From Paramecium octaurelia (taxonomy: Eukaryota > Ciliophora > Oligohymenophorea > Peniculida > Parameciidae): a stretch of 64,000 nt of DNA. Each line of letters opens with the position of its first letter. Positions within the stretch are counted from its first letter, which is position 1. Made by a program: the position numbers and the translations under genes. The notes under the pieces were generated by a model that did no database searches, was not told the DNA's origin, and saw nothing but the letters and a program-made list of their open reading frames with translations. This document shows positions 1 to 12,368 of the stretch, piece after piece. The stretch is from NCBI GenBank assembly GCA_905182995.1, contig CAJJDP010000156.1, forward strand, positions 62,001-126,000, read 5' to 3'.

Positions 1-264
1 TAGATGAGTGAAGATCATGGGCAATTGAGGACTCAAGTTTTCATTGGCACATTCGGCCAATAATCCAAACAACTTCAATTGTTCTTTGACCACACTAATT
101 TTATCCGATTTGGCTTCTATGAGCACTTAGACTATCATTTGATATTGATCGCATTCGAGGAATATCTACCTGAATTGCGGACTTGCAATAGGTTTTTACA
201 ATAAGTATTAAAGTTGTTATTTGTAATTTTTCATTCGTTATAATTTTAATTAAAAAGCCTCCAT
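1..264 (-). CDS. Partial protein, helical (HEAT/ARM-like) N-terminus
   Basis: The N-terminal 88 codons of a minus-strand gene that runs off the left edge of the window. The ATG at 264 is followed by an open frame using TAA/TAG as glutamine. The protein starts MEAFQLKLQRMKNY and continues with alternating hydrophobic and charged residues (LLQKPIASPQFRQIFLEC, then VVKEQLKLFGLLAECANENL), which looks like paired helices of an ARM or HEAT repeat protein. The family cannot be named from this much sequence. It is divergent from the next gene, with 45 bp between the start codons. Confidence 0.6.
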
Positions 265-309
265 AATTTTATCAATATATTATAGTCCACTTCAGCATAA
301 TTATATTTC

Positions 310-1725
310 ATGAATTTCTTAAACAAAATATTTGCAAGTGCACACAATAGAGGCTCTTTCTAAATTGAGGATGTCTCCGGTTCCGAGGATGATTAGGATG
401 AAATCCCAGAACACCTAGAGATCCCTTAATTCAAGAAATAAAGTATCCAACAATTGTCGAGTTACAATTCACGGAAAAAACCATAACCTAAAATAGGTTA
501 GGCCGATTTCTTGGCTAGATACGATGAAAATTTTGATGATGTATTTGGAGACAGACCTGCACCCATGGATTTCCCTAAGAGTAGGAAAAGGAGGCAAGAA
601 GAGGAGGAAGAGGATGAAAATGACAACGAAAGGAAATCATCCAAGAAGAAGACTTAAAGTAGGGAAAGGAAATAATAATAATCAAAGGAGTAAAAAGAAT
701 AATCAAAAGAATTAAAAGAATAATAAAAAGATAATAAAAAAACAACAAAGGAATTTAGAGAGACGATTGATTACAAGGAATTTAATGACACGAAGGAATA
801 TAAGGAATTTAAGGACTCCTTTGAATTTAAAGAACCTCTTGAACCAAAAATATTAAAAGAACCAAAAATAAGATTACCAAAATTTCCAAAACAAAGAAAA
901 AGGATTGCTAATAATCATCTTTCAACTTTAAGATCGAATTCCGATGGACGAGACAGTGTAAGTATTAAGGACAGAGAATCTGTTTAACAAAATAACAAGT
1001 ATAATCCTAATGAAATAGCATTACCTTAAACAGCATTACCAAAATCTGAAAAGAAACAAGACAAATAGAAAACAATGTTCTTTACATTTGGGATGAATGA
1101 TGACGATAGTGAAAAGGAAATAAAAAATAGAATCAATCATCTATTTTACGATCAAAAGGAAAAGAAAGATCAAAATGAATAACATCCTAATGGTAACAAT
1201 AATAATAATAATAATAATAATCATTCAAAAGAAAAGAAAGAACCAGAGAAGAAATAGAAAAATGAAGAAAAGAAATAGAAGAATGACGAAAAGAAATAGA
1301 AGAATGAGGAAAAGAAAGATAAAAATGAAAAGAAATAAAGAAAAGAGAAAAAAGAGAAAGAAAAAAAAACAATTAATCACTTGAATGTATTTGATGAGAT
1401 AAAGAACACTTAAAAGAATGTCAATAGTAAATAAAACAGTGAATAAAGAGAAACTAGAAAAATGAACAGTGAATAAAGAGAGAAGAAAAGAGATAAGAAG
1501 AGAGAATCGAAGTCAGCTGGTAAGAAGAATTAAAAGGGAAACTCGAAATCTCCATCTCCTGAGTTGAAACTTATACAATATGAAACTCAGAAGAGAGTAA
1601 AAAGAAGCCAAAAAAGAGTTATTGAGGATTTGGAAATGCTAAATGTAGATGAATTATCATTAAATCCCAATATTGTAGAATGCAAACCCAATTTATATCT
1701 AGATTACACACCTGTATATGATTGA
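310..1725 (+). CDS. Lys/Glu-rich low-complexity protein, 471 aa
   Basis: A single intronless frame of 472 codons ending in TGA. The first 60 residues are acidic (SGSEDDQDEIPEHLEIPQ). The middle is dominated by Lys, Glu, Gln and Asn, with a run of about eight Asn at 1198-1221 followed by repeats of the type KKQKNEEKKQKNDEKK. The C-terminus is less biased and ends in LYLDYTPVYD. No catalytic domain is visible. The charge pattern suggests a disordered or single-helix scaffold, possibly cytoskeletal or nuclear, but this is inference only. Start chosen as the first ATG after the divergent neighbour. Confidence 0.7.
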
Positions 1726-1744
1726 TTGATTGATTTATAAAATA

Positions 1745-3181
1745 ATGTAATCACCTACATCGTCTATAAATAAATTACGAAACTCTCTTACCAGCTTTTA
1801 TGTTAAAAGCAGTTGCTCCAACAAAACATCACCAATCAAAGAGGATCCTACAATACTCCAAAATCTTTTGAGAATGTAACAGAAGGAAATCGACAGATTG
1901 GAACATCAGAATAAGAATCTTTAAGTCCTCACATAGCATTAATGTTCCATGCTTTATCAAGAGAGAACGCTGCGTACAAACTCTACGAAGTTGTAAATGC
2001 ATTCAGAATTACCATAATAATTACCCAATGCTAGGAATGCAAGAAGATCAACTATAAAGAATGTATTATAAGCCATGAAACCACCGCCTCGTAAGATTGT
2101 AGTCTCTAATAAACTCTCAATGACTAACAACGAATGTTTTAAGCTAAGTTCAATTCTAGAAGCCACTAATTAGCAAGCCAAATAATTATACCACGATGAT
2201 AGCAGCATATAACTAGTCAAAGAGATCCTAAAAGATGAGGACTCCTTTATTGATATTATTACAACATATCCTCCTTAATAAGTTTCAATAATGTACGACA
2301 AAATTAAGAAATTGATCAACGAACATGAATAGATGTTTGAAATGATCTTAAAGTTCAAATAAATCATTGACAACTCTTTTAGCCTATAAAATATTAAGTT
2401 ACAATTAGAAGCACTCAATCAGTTGAGCTAATAATGCAAGAACATCTTGGAATGCAAAAATGCCTAGATCATTACTCATACTGACGAGACAAGCAAATCA
2501 TATATACAACACGTCTATAACAATAAGTAAATCCTTAATTTGAAGAATGCCAAATTCGATGAACGATTTAAAAATGAGAATTTCAATCAATTATTAGCTG
2601 CTCCGATTCTAGACAACAACAGATGTCTAGGAGTTATTGTTTGCTAAGATAAATCTATTAATTTTAGCGATGAAGATGAAATTTTGATCTAATACATATG
2701 CAGACAGGCTCAATATATACTAAATAATTAAGTATCCAATAATAAGATAGAAATTCAACTTCAGAAGTATCAACACACTCTCAAAAGCTTACTATTGTTG
2801 TCATAAATAGATGATTTAAATACTAAATTACACTTCTCAGAATAGAGACTTTGTGAAATTATGAACAGCAGTGAATGCAAGATTATCTTACTTTAATAGG
2901 AAGGCGAACTACAAAAGAGTATCATTTGGGAGGCTATTCATAACAATCAGACTCTATTTATTAACAATTGTTACAATCACGAAAACTTCTAACCAAAAAT
3001 AGACATTAATACTCAATTGCCAATCATTGCCACTCCAATAAAATATCAAAATAAAATTATTGGAGGACTGGAGTTCATTTTATATAATAAATAAATTTCA
3101 TCATTGGATTAAGAAGTTTTAGATTTGTTTATATAAATTTTGGGAATAAACTTTTATCATTTCACAAACAATTAATTTTGA
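1745..3181 (+). CDS. GAF-like domain protein, 478 aa
   Basis: Intronless, 479 codons. Residues 1-200 are a basic, polar leader with a short coiled coil. From about residue 215 two successive modules resemble GAF domains. The first has LAAPILDNNRCLGVIVCQDK followed by FSDEDEILIQYICRQAQYIL; the second has LPIIATPIKYQNKIIGGLEF followed by LDQEVLDLFIQILG. Both are the typical GAF pattern of a hydrophobic strand, a Gly-rich turn and a last helix. GAF domains bind small ligands such as cyclic nucleotides, but no output domain is attached here, so a sensor or adaptor role is inferred. The gene starts 19 bp after the preceding stop, and its last 25 bases overlap the convergent coiled-coil gene. Confidence 0.7.
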
Positions 3182-5214
3182 ATCTCACTAAGATTTGGTA
3201 GTTGTGATTTTTAATTTATTGGAATTTCATTTTATAATTACAACTACTTAATTTAATTTTATAAGTATTTTATTTCAGTTTGCATCTATAACAATTCTTC
3301 CTGATTGTCAGAATCCTTTAATTTTTAATTCAATTCATTTGTAATATCCAAGAGCTTCTCTCTTTCTTACTTCAACTTCAAAATAACTTCCTTTGAATTC
3401 TAAAGTTTTTTACTAAGATTCTCTATCTATAATTTTAATTCACTCGTTACACTTTCCAAATCCTCATTATTTTTTGTTTATGCTTAGAGAATTAAGATTT
3501 ATTCTTTATACTTCAAGATTTCCTGTTAGAGCGATTATATTTTTTCTTTGGCTTAATAACACTCTTGCTTTTGGATATTTAATTCCTAAACCTTCAAAAG
3601 TAACTAATCCTTTGTATTCTCCATGGTTTAATGCATGTCTTTCACAAACAATTTTAATTGAGCATTTTCCTATTCCAAACTTCGATGATGCTTAGACAAG
3701 GATTGCTTAGATTATTTGATCTACTATTGCATAGATCCCCTCTATAGTAGACTAGATACAGGCCCTTCATCGCCACTAAAGAGGAGTTTTTCAACTGATT
3801 CCACCTCTTCCTCCTCATCTAAGAATTTCATCTTGGGTTATTGAATTGGTTATTGTAGCTATGGCTACTATTATGATGGTTTCTTATTGGAAGGATTGGA
3901 TTATTATTATTAGGGTTTTTTGTTAGTATTATTTAAATTATTGTTTTTTCTCAAATTGACTACTTCCTCTATTAAAATGTTATTTTCATTCTTCAATTCT
4001 TAAATTTTGGCTGCCATATTATCTAGTAATTTGTTTGACTCATTGATTGTCGATTTTAGATTTACTATTTCGTCATTTAATTAAGTAATTTAATAAATCT
4101 TCAGATCCAAATCATTCTTTGATTGTTTTTTATCCAACTCATTATTTTTAAGTAATTACTATACTCTTTATTCATTATCGAAAACCAGTCGATTAAGCTT
4201 GGTTTCTATTTCCTAGCATTTTTCCTTCTAATTAGCTTCTTGTATTTATAGTTTTTCATTCTCAATCAAATACTATTGCAATTAATATTCCAATTTTCTA
4301 ATCTTCTCGTCTGACTGAGTTTGAATCGATTTCAGTTGTTGTTGAGTCTGCTCCTTCAAAAACTTACCTTTAGTTTTCTTTTTTTATTTCATCTCCAACA
4401 ACTTATATTCTAGTTCCTATTTCTCTTATTGCAATTAAATAATCTTCGACTATAATTTATTTTAATTGATAGAATCCTATCCCTATTAATCATCATGGTC
4501 TCTTTTGATTTAATCAATAATTTATTATTATTACTAGATTTTCAATTTCAAAAGTTGATTATCATTTTGAAATTCGCCAATTTGCTCATTGAATTATTGT
4601 TTTTGAAGATTGAGTTTCTATTGTAATTAAGCATTTTCATTATTGATTTGGATATGCTACTCTGAAGCTTGCTCCAACTTAATGATGATGTTCTTTTGAT
4701 CATTGTATTTTTAGAGCAATTATTCGATCTGCTCCTTTTAATCTTGTAATTAATCCTATTGATTTTTGAAATATAATTTTTCATTTTTCAATTACTCTAA
4801 TTAGTGAAGCGTTTATTTGTATTTGGCTTAGAATTAATTTATCTCCTCTTCATGAATGCGCTTTAAATATTTAATTTCTTTCCTTTATTCATCATTCTTT
4901 GATTTCAAATTATCCCGTTACAATTTCCATTCTTCCTGCTTTCTATGTATCTCAGCTTCCAATTCAATATATTCATTCAGCTATTTATCATTCTACTGTT
5001 TCATAGAGAGAAGCTTGTCCGTTATTTCATCCAGTTCCTCATCCCTATCTTTAATAACTCTTAAATTATGCTAATAATCATCATAGAGAGTCTTGTATTT
5101 GCTTTGCAATTCCAATATCAATTGATCCTTCATTAGTAACTGTTTCTCTTATTGAGCAATTTTCTATCTCTAAAGATAGTATAACTATTTTTCTTGTTCT
5201 TCTATTTCATTCAT
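3157..5214 (-). CDS. Long coiled-coil protein, 685 aa
   Basis: Intronless, 686 codons in code 6. Residues 1-430 are almost continuous heptad-like sequence rich in Gln, Lys, Glu and Leu (for example VIKDRDEELDEITDKLLSM). A Gln/Pro/Asn-rich hinge at about 480-520 contains runs of Gln and Asn, then an acidic patch (FLDEEEEVESVEK), then a second coiled coil to the end. Such proteins in ciliates are usually basal-body, cortical or golgin-type scaffolds. Nothing here distinguishes these, so it is left as coiled coil. Its stop lies inside the last codons of the convergent GAF-like gene. Confidence 0.75.
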
Positions 5215-5411
5215 ATTATTATTATTACTTTATAATTTGAATACAATTTTGTTTATCAAATTTCCTATTTTGCCAATGTTTTCAGACCCAAAGGAAAACA
5301 ATCTATTAGGAAAGGGAGGGCAAAATTTCAAATTCTGTGATTTGAAAATCCTTTTGGAAGTCTAATTTGTGTGAAGAAATCAATACATAATACATACTGG
5401 ATTATTATAAG

Positions 5412-6207
5412 ATGATATATTCGGAGAAAATTTTCAAAGTTGAATAAATACTCTAAATCAAGAGTAGGTCTCCTATTAGTAGAATGATTAAACTAGGTTA
5501 AAGATATTGCTTGATTTATATTAATAATTAATACTCGATTATGATATTAATTTATATATATTGAATATTTTAATAGGAGGAGCAGATGAAAAAAGCATTG
5601 CAAGTACTCAAGACTTAAAGTCTCAATTACAACTCTATAAAGTCTGGCTTAAACTACAGAATGACTATCAGAGAGAATGGCCACAGGATGGGACACATTT
5701 CAATTAACCTTAATAAATCTAATAATGCTTAAACAAACACAATCCTCAAGAAGCTTCTTTAAAATCAGGAGTATAAAATCTTACGAGATTAAACCAAGAT
5801 GATATTCGAAGGATCTTTCGATGCTTTAAAAACCTTGACAGGAGTAACAACTTATTACCCAGACACAGGTTAATATATTTATACTAAATTTAGGTTTATT
5901 AGTTTATGATTTAGAGGCCAACAAACTTATCTTGCATTTAACGAAGGAGGATGTTTAATGTTAAGGAATTGTCTTGGGCTATGTCATGGATTAGGATGCA
6001 ATCACCATACTAAACTCTCTTAGAGCCTCTACTATTCCATTACAAGCAAGATTGGAAAACACTTATAATTATTACCTAAAGAGAACGTTGAATGTGAGTT
6101 TGGCTGTGTCTTTGCTAGTATTTTATAATGCATTTAATGGATCTCAAAAGTCCAAATTTGGTGTTTTCGAGCGTGACGAAAAAGCACCCAAAGTAGATTC
6201 TAAATGA
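5412..6207 (+). CDS. Unrecognised protein, about 220 aa, tentative exon model
   Basis: Four exons give one phase-consistent frame of 221 codons if introns are placed at 5497-5576, 5771-5798 and 5869-5893. The last intron (25 nt, GTTAAT..TAG) is convincing. The first would be 80 nt, far longer than any other in the window, so the 5' part is uncertain. A short frame starting MFSDPKENNLLGKG at 5276 could be a missed upstream exon. The C-terminal half (TGVTTYYPDTGLLVYDLEAN, then ITILNSLRASTIPLQARLEN) looks like a folded domain, but I do not recognise it. The gene lies downstream of the divergent coiled-coil gene. Confidence 0.45.
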
Positions 6208-7370
6208 ATAAGAATTAAAATTAATATATAATTATTATTAATAGATTATCATTATCCATCAATTGATAAAATTATCATTAATGTAAATCAACATCATATA
6301 AGTCTTCTTTACTAAATGACTATAATGACTCAGCATTATATCTAATTACTTTAACCACATCTAATATAACCAATTAAGAATTTATCTTAATAAAGTTGGA
6401 TCCAGTTATTGTAATTTATTTAACTGTAAAGATTATTAAAAATAAGACAAATAAATATATGATAAATACTTAATTTTAAAACGTTTACATATATAATAGC
6501 ATTGGATCAGTATATTTGTTTAGATTTTCATTTGAGCATCACAATATTTGAAAAAGTAATTGTTGGCCTCATAAAATTAGACTAAGAAAATTAATTTGAG
6601 TTGTAGTTCTCTAAAGTTAAAAATATTCTTAGTACCTCAAAAGTATATAGATGCTATATTCTTTTTTTATGATGAAAAAATAATTTCTTACATTATAATT
6701 AATAGACATTCTATAATTTAATAATTTAATTTTTTTAATAAAATTATATAGAATAGTAATTAAGTTTGATCATATTTGTCTTTAGCAAAAGTGTCTTATT
6801 AGTAAGTGATAAAATTATATGCAGGTAATATAGATATGATTACATAGCGATATTTTATATAAGCTTAACAAAGTAAAACAGCTAAAGTTTTGTTATCTTT
6901 TTTAGTATACTAAATTTGATCTTTATTTTTATGCATATTACGACATATATTATGACATAATTAATCATAAATAAGTCATGAACATTCCTCTAACTGTCTC
7001 TAACGATATGCAGTAACAAAATTTTTACTAGATGAATGAATATAGATAAGTTATAAATAGAACTAATTGCTTACAGATGATGTTCTCTCTACCAGGTGTC
7101 TAAGTTTAAGAGTAATTTTTAAAGTAGTCCACATTTAGTTTTAGTAAATATCGAGATATATATATATGTTAACAAAGGGAAAGGTTTTTCAATATATTTC
7201 CAACAAACTTTTGTGGACAACCAGCATTATAAATGCCATTATTTTCGAGCGTAAAAACTCATGTTCCTGAGCGATTTTGTGGGTATAATTTTATTTTATT
7301 TGTATCAAGTGGTGACTTGAACCCATTATTAGTATTTGTAAAGAAAAGTTAATAAACAAATCTTTAATAA
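6208..7370. other. AT-rich stretch without a clear gene
   Basis: About 1.2 kb of very AT-rich DNA, unusual for this compact window. The best frame, roughly 6460-6670 on the plus strand, stays open for about 68 codons and reads like protein (ALDQYICLDFHLSITIFEKV), but it has no ATG and no recognisable family. With only one stop codon in use such a length can arise by chance. It may be a decayed gene or unannotated exons. Confidence 0.4.
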
Positions 7371-7738
7371 ATGCCTGATGCACCAATTCAAGATGGATTC
7401 TTTTTGAAATTAGACAGAAAGTGGAGGTGCAGCTTATGCTGTTTTAATAGGTAAAAATAAGATTTATTATTTTTAGATCTCCACTAGATGTAATTTATAT
7501 GGAAAATGGATAAAATGTGTTCTTAGGATAAATTGAAGTTCCATATGCTATTATACATCAAACTTGCAATATATATGATAGGAATAATAACCTAAAATAT
7601 AATATCACTTAAAGGCTTTTGGGGGAATCTACAAAGCTAAGCTTTTTTCCTTGGGAAGAGAGAGAGAGTCAACTTTTTTAAGGATTCCAGAGGTTAAGTA
7701 AATACTTAAAAAATCATTTTAGATGGTTTCTTAGATGA
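7371..7738 (+). CDS. Short phospholipid-scramblase-like protein or fragment
   Basis: ATG at 7371, a 26-nt intron at 7451-7476 (GTAAAA..TAG) and a TGA at 7736 give 113 aa. The sequence KWRCSLCCFNRSPLDVIYME followed by IYDRNNNLKYNITQ matches the part of phospholipid scramblases where a Cys-rich segment is followed by a strand and an IYD..NN.-Y.I turn. Scramblases are normally over 200 aa and carry a C-terminal membrane helix, absent here. A second in-frame 30-nt GT..AG stretch near 7693-7722 might also be spliced. It sits in AT-rich, gene-poor DNA, so it may be a truncated relic rather than a working gene. Confidence 0.4.
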
Positions 7739-8202
7739 GAAAATAAACAAAAAGTAAGTAGCTGCAATATTAATGTTTGAATGCATGTACTTTTGAAAGT
7801 ATTCCAAATCATTATTCAATTTAATTCGAAAAAATAATTATTTTTATAAACTCTAGATTTTTATATAATTTCATCTTCGTAAAAATAATCTCATCTGACT
7901 TTTCATAAGCTTTTCAAGTTTCACCTTTTAATTATTTTCATTTAAATTTAAATTCATCTGCTTGTATTTATCCTTTATTTGGTAGAGGTGAGATCCAAGA
8001 GGTCTAGTTTATTAATTATATTATTAATCTCATCATGTAATTATAAAGTATATTATTTTTTGTACTAAACTAAGGTAAAGGAATCCTAGGTTAAGATCAT
8101 AAGAATTAGCATTAGCAAGTTGTAAATGAAAATAATAAAGATACTTCTTTTTTTCTTCTAAAATGCTCTAGAGTATTATTATTATTATAATATCCTTTTT
8201 AT
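7739..8202. other. AT-rich intergenic stretch
   Basis: No convincing gene. On the minus strand between about 7850 and 8040 two short frames read like coiled coil (DEINNIINKLDLLDL in one, QIKDKYKQMNLNLNENNQKV in another), but joining them needs a frameshift rather than a plausible intron. This could be a decayed gene tail. Confidence 0.3.
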
Positions 8203-9501
8203 ATGTTTGATCAAATTTTATTTTAAGAAACTAGGGCTCCTACTTACCAATATGAGATCAAGGAGTAGGGTAAGCTAGGACAATTACTGTATCGCGAATT
8301 TAACCAAGGTTATAAATTGTACTTGGATGAGTCTAAAATAAATGATGTTGCGAATACTTTTGAGGAATTCATAAAGGTGAATGTGGATAATCAAATATTG
8401 GGGGTCAAGGAAATAAAATAAAATTTTCAGACCTTAACAATATCGAAACAGAATGCAAATAAGAAGCAATAAACATTGGTTTTGAGATCGAATTATGGGT
8501 TGAAGATTGAGAGTCAGGATTAATATATAAGTGGGACAGTGTTTGACTTTTAGGAGTGGAGTTGCATAGTGGTGATGATGATCACTCCTGAATTGAATTA
8601 CGAGTATGTGACTCATTTTAATTCTTCGGAAAAGCAATACTATTCCTTCTAATTTGAAATGGGTTAGTCAAACAAGTATATCATTTTAAACCTAAACAAA
8701 TGCCACATATGTTTTTATAATGAAAATCTAATCAAATATGAAAAAGTGAAATGTTTATAATATTTAGAATATATTATTTAATAAATACATTATACAAATT
8801 ATTCTTCATTTCATAGAATTGAATTTTAGAATACACTAAACAAGCAGTAGTTTATGGACTAGTTTTTATTGAAATCCGATGTGATCAAGTGGATTGCTCA
8901 GGATTTTGAGTACGAGGACAATCAGAACTATTAGTTATTCAAGCAAATAAGATACAAGGAGGATATAACATATAAGGTTCCTGAGATCTTCATAGCTTTG
9001 GGGAGATTGTCAAAGTTGAAGTACCTTTACATACATAATTAATCAATTGTGGGGGAATGTTTGTTTGGCCAAATAGAATTTGGTGATGAGATATTGTTTA
9101 TTGACATTTCGCCTAGTCAGCATTTCGTCCACTTTTACGAATGTGAGTCAGAGCCAGTTTTCAAATTGCAATCCTCAATATGGAGATACAGGAAACCATT
9201 CAGCGATTACAAGATTGAATTATTGCAAAAGGATAAAACGAAGCTTATAAATAAGATAAAGTTAAAAGGTAAGGCTGTTAAGGGAAGATACATCTATGCG
9301 AAGAAATGTTCTCTGTATGTGATATTTCATGGTAAATTGAGAATTGTGCAGTGTGAAAACATAATGATAAATAGGGTGATAGGGGAATATTCGCAGAAGG
9401 ATGAAATTGAATTCGAGAGTGAGGATGGACAATGTATAATTAATTTTATATCAATTTAATAAGATTAAGCCTATAAGTACAAATTTAAATTTTTTGATTG
9501 A
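8203..9501 (+). CDS. Unrecognised protein, 432 aa
   Basis: One intronless frame of 433 codons from MFDQILFQETRAPTYQYE to TGA at 9499. It contains many TAA/TAG glutamine codons, which supports coding in code 6. The composition is that of a folded globular protein with many beta-strand-like segments (LFIDISPSQHFVHFYECESE, GRYIYAKKCSLYVIFHGKLR). No signal peptide, membrane helix or catalytic motif is apparent, and I cannot assign a family. Confidence 0.65.
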
Positions 9502-9734
9502 TTTGGATTAATGCAAGGAAAAGTATATCTTAAATTGATTATTATACAGTTTTATTATAAAATTTTAATAAAATAATTTAATACTGTATGAGAAATAGGA
9601 ATAAGGTATTGATTCATTGAGACATTTTAAAGTTAAGAATAAAGGATATTTTGGGATAGAATGATATCCTTCTGGATGAAGCAAGCAATGAATAGTTTCG
9701 CATTCAGCATAGATTCTTGAGGAATCATCAAAAC

Positions 9735-10443
9735 ATGTTTGAATAGTTGACATCTACACTTACGACGAGACCATTAACCTTCGCGAAGTTTTCATTTCAG
9801 AAGGCTGAATTAGAATAAGACGAATAATTAAGACCCATTGTGAGTGGAATTTATTAGAATTAGAAAGAGGGTTCAATGCTAACCAGCGAACTTTGGTCCA
9901 AAAAGCAATTTAGATAGTATTTGAAGTAAACCAAGTACACTTAATGTTTATATGCTCAGTACATACACAACCAAGGGAGTTCTGAAAAGATTTGCTCATT
10001 GGGAGTGGGATTAGAATTCTAATAAGGATAGATTTAAGAACCTCACTGATAAGGTCAAATAAACTACTTTCACCAATGAGAGTGAATTAGTGACCAAATT
10101 GCAGTTGGGTACTATTGAAGGGGAGAAGAAATTGAGACAGAAAATACTTAGAGATTGGAGAGTACAAAAGAGTTATGATATACAAAGGAAATTAGAAAAG
10201 TACAAAGATTCAGAGCTTTTGAAATAAAGCGGGATCAAATATAACCAATCAAATCAATCATTTAAACAATTATCGTTAAGATAATTAGCTAAGAATAATC
10301 AATTAAATCATATCATTACAGAACTTTCGGAATTACAGGAAGATACAAAGAAAGATAAGAAGAAGTTCGATATGGCGACATAATAAAAGAGAAATGCTAA
10401 TCGTTTATAGAAGATAAATTTTGATTAATTTTTGTAAGACTGA
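9735..10443 (+). CDS. Unrecognised basic protein with coiled coil, 227 aa
   Basis: Two exons joined across a 25-nt intron at 9935-9959 (GTACAC..CAG) give 228 codons. The splice is needed because frame 1 hits TGA after the donor. The protein has an N-terminal polar region and then KGVLKRFAHWEWDQNSNKDR, followed by a Lys/Glu/Gln-rich helical region to the end. No known domain. The ATG chosen is the first after an upstream in-frame TGA. Confidence 0.6.
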
Positions 10444-10529
10444 TTCTATAAGAATTGCTTAGACTTTGAATTTAGTTCATTTTTTAAATAATATATAAAT
10501 TCGACTAGAATGTTGCTCAATAATAATTA

Positions 10530-11531
10530 ATGAACTAATCAAGTTGGTTTTCCCTTGAAGAAGTAGAATTGCAACATTAAATTACTGCAGCCAATCCTCC
10601 AGTTATTAAGGAGAGGAAATTACCAGAAAAATTAGACATGGAAACTCTCCTCTCCTAATACAAATCAATTGAAATAAATCCCAATCTGATCAAATACATA
10701 GTAGTTGAGAGTGAGACAACTGAGAATTCCAAACAGATCAACTGTAAATCAAAGATTAAACTCAAATGTGAGGAAAGAGATTTAGATGGAAGTTTAGCCA
10801 ATAAGGGTACCAATAATATTCAGGCCACTAAAATATCCATGGCCTCGAGTATTCCATATATCTAAGGCTTGAGGTCTGCTTTTATTTCCATGAAGGAGGG
10901 AGATGTTGCCTGGTTCAAATTATCGAATGAATAGATGTACACCGAGTAAGAAATTGCAAGTGGAATCTAAGTCCAGTCTTTATAAAAATATTTCAAAATT
11001 GATATCTTAGAAGTAACTCAACCTGAACTACCCCTAGACTTAACTAGTTTAGACAAGTAATATTCTTATATATATTTGTAGTCGTCTAAAGTAATTGGAT
11101 TAATTTAAAATTGAAGGAAACCAATTTTATGAAAAGCAAAAATATCAAAGTGCGCTATTGAGATACCAAAGAGGATTAAACTTTTTAGAAAAATGGCCCA
11201 AGAAATTTGAGGACAACCCTGTAGCCATTGAGGCCAAAAGGAATTCCTTATTGGTCTTATCAAGTAATAAGGCGCAATGTTTGATCAAGTTACAAGATTT
11301 AAAACAAGCCATTTCAGTTCTTGAGCCCTTGATTGGTCAAATGAGAAACAAGGTATTTATTTGAGTTAGATTTAGCCATATGAAGTCAAGAATTATTATC
11401 GGTTAATTACTTGTTTACAGGAGGTGGATGAATAAGTGAAGGCAGACTTCTACTTTAGACAGGTTTCTCATATGTGTTAGTTATCACAAGATGAAAAAAT
11501 GCTATTCAAATCAATAAAAATTAAGAAGTGA
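10530..11531 (+). CDS. FKBP-like protein with C-terminal TPR, 317 aa
   Basis: Three exons (introns 11057-11081 and 11353-11375) give 318 codons. Residues about 50-170 follow the layout of an FKBP-type domain: an early strand with KSKIKLKCEERDLDGS, then IQGLRSAFISMKEGDVAWFK, matching the FKBP turn where G(L/W)..A...M..G..A.F precedes the last strands. Residues 180-317 resemble TPR helices (IEGNQFYEKQKYQSALLRYQ, then SNKAQCLIKLQDLKQAISVL). FKBP-TPR proteins are Hsp90 co-chaperones in the cytosol. The prolyl-isomerase pocket residues are poorly kept, so activity is doubtful; the assignment as a family member is reasonably firm. Confidence 0.7.
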
Positions 11532-11580
11532 AATAAGAGTGTGACAATTTATTTAAATAAATTTTATTGCTATTTAAAAA

Positions 11581-12138
11581 TCAATTAAACACAGGCTATT
11601 CCCCGATTAAAATGCCATTTTCAAATATTCCCCTAATCTCTTTTTGATCTTTTCTCCTCCAATCCACGAGATTATATAACCTATTATCCTGTTTACAGAT
11701 GCCATCTCCATGGAATTTATTATTTCGGAATTACCCTTAATAAATTATGTCGTCCTCATATTTGAGTACTCCATATCCTTAGAGAATAACGTCGTCTTTA
11801 GATTCCACGTATTCTCCTTGATAAGAATACCCATCTTCATAAGTTATTACTCTATGAAATGATTTAGTGCCTCCATTTAGAGTTTCTTGTATTGTTTTTA
11901 GAATTGAAAACTGCTCAGATTTTATTCTGCGTTTCTGAGATTCAGTTACATACGAATTATTTGTTACGATTTTCTTCTTAGTTTTAAAGGAACTCTAATA
12001 GGGAATGCATGAATTGGGTATTTTAGAAAGTTATGCTTGATTGTTCGTAAACTTTTCATACAATTTTTATTCTTTCAAGGATAGTTTTGAATTCTATTAA
12101 TTTTTTTTGGGAGATATTGGATTCTAACCCTTTTTCAT
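11581..12138 (-). CDS. MORN-repeat protein, 185 aa
   Basis: Intronless, 186 codons. The C-terminal half has MORN-type repeats: YEDGYSYQGEYVESKDDVIL, QGYGVLKYEDDIIYQGQFRN, then FHGDGICKQDNRL. MORN repeats bind membranes and are common in ciliate cortical and axonemal proteins. The N-terminal 90 residues are basic and polar. Convergent with the FKBP-TPR gene, with stops 49 bp apart. Confidence 0.7.
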
Positions 12139-12368
12139 GATTATTATATAAGGAATCGGAAATATTTAGCAATAAAATAAAATTGAATGTGTTAATTTTT
12201 ATTACTATATATTACATAGAGTTAGCTGTGGATTAGGGATTGAGTGGGAGGATCGAAAGGATTGAATCATAATGGATTAATTGGAATAATAATAACATAT
12301 TAATCAAATTCTACTAATTTTTGAATTGAAGTATAATTTGAAATTAAATCGTAGCGTATTCCGTTATT

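Noticed and set aside
1198..1221. (AAT)n run as a microsatellite of separate interest
   Set aside because: It encodes an Asn run inside an open frame of a low-complexity protein; ordinary for ciliate genes.
9049..9459. A separate 136-aa protein
   Set aside because: It is the tail of the 432-aa gene starting at 8203; the apparent stop is a TAA glutamine codon.
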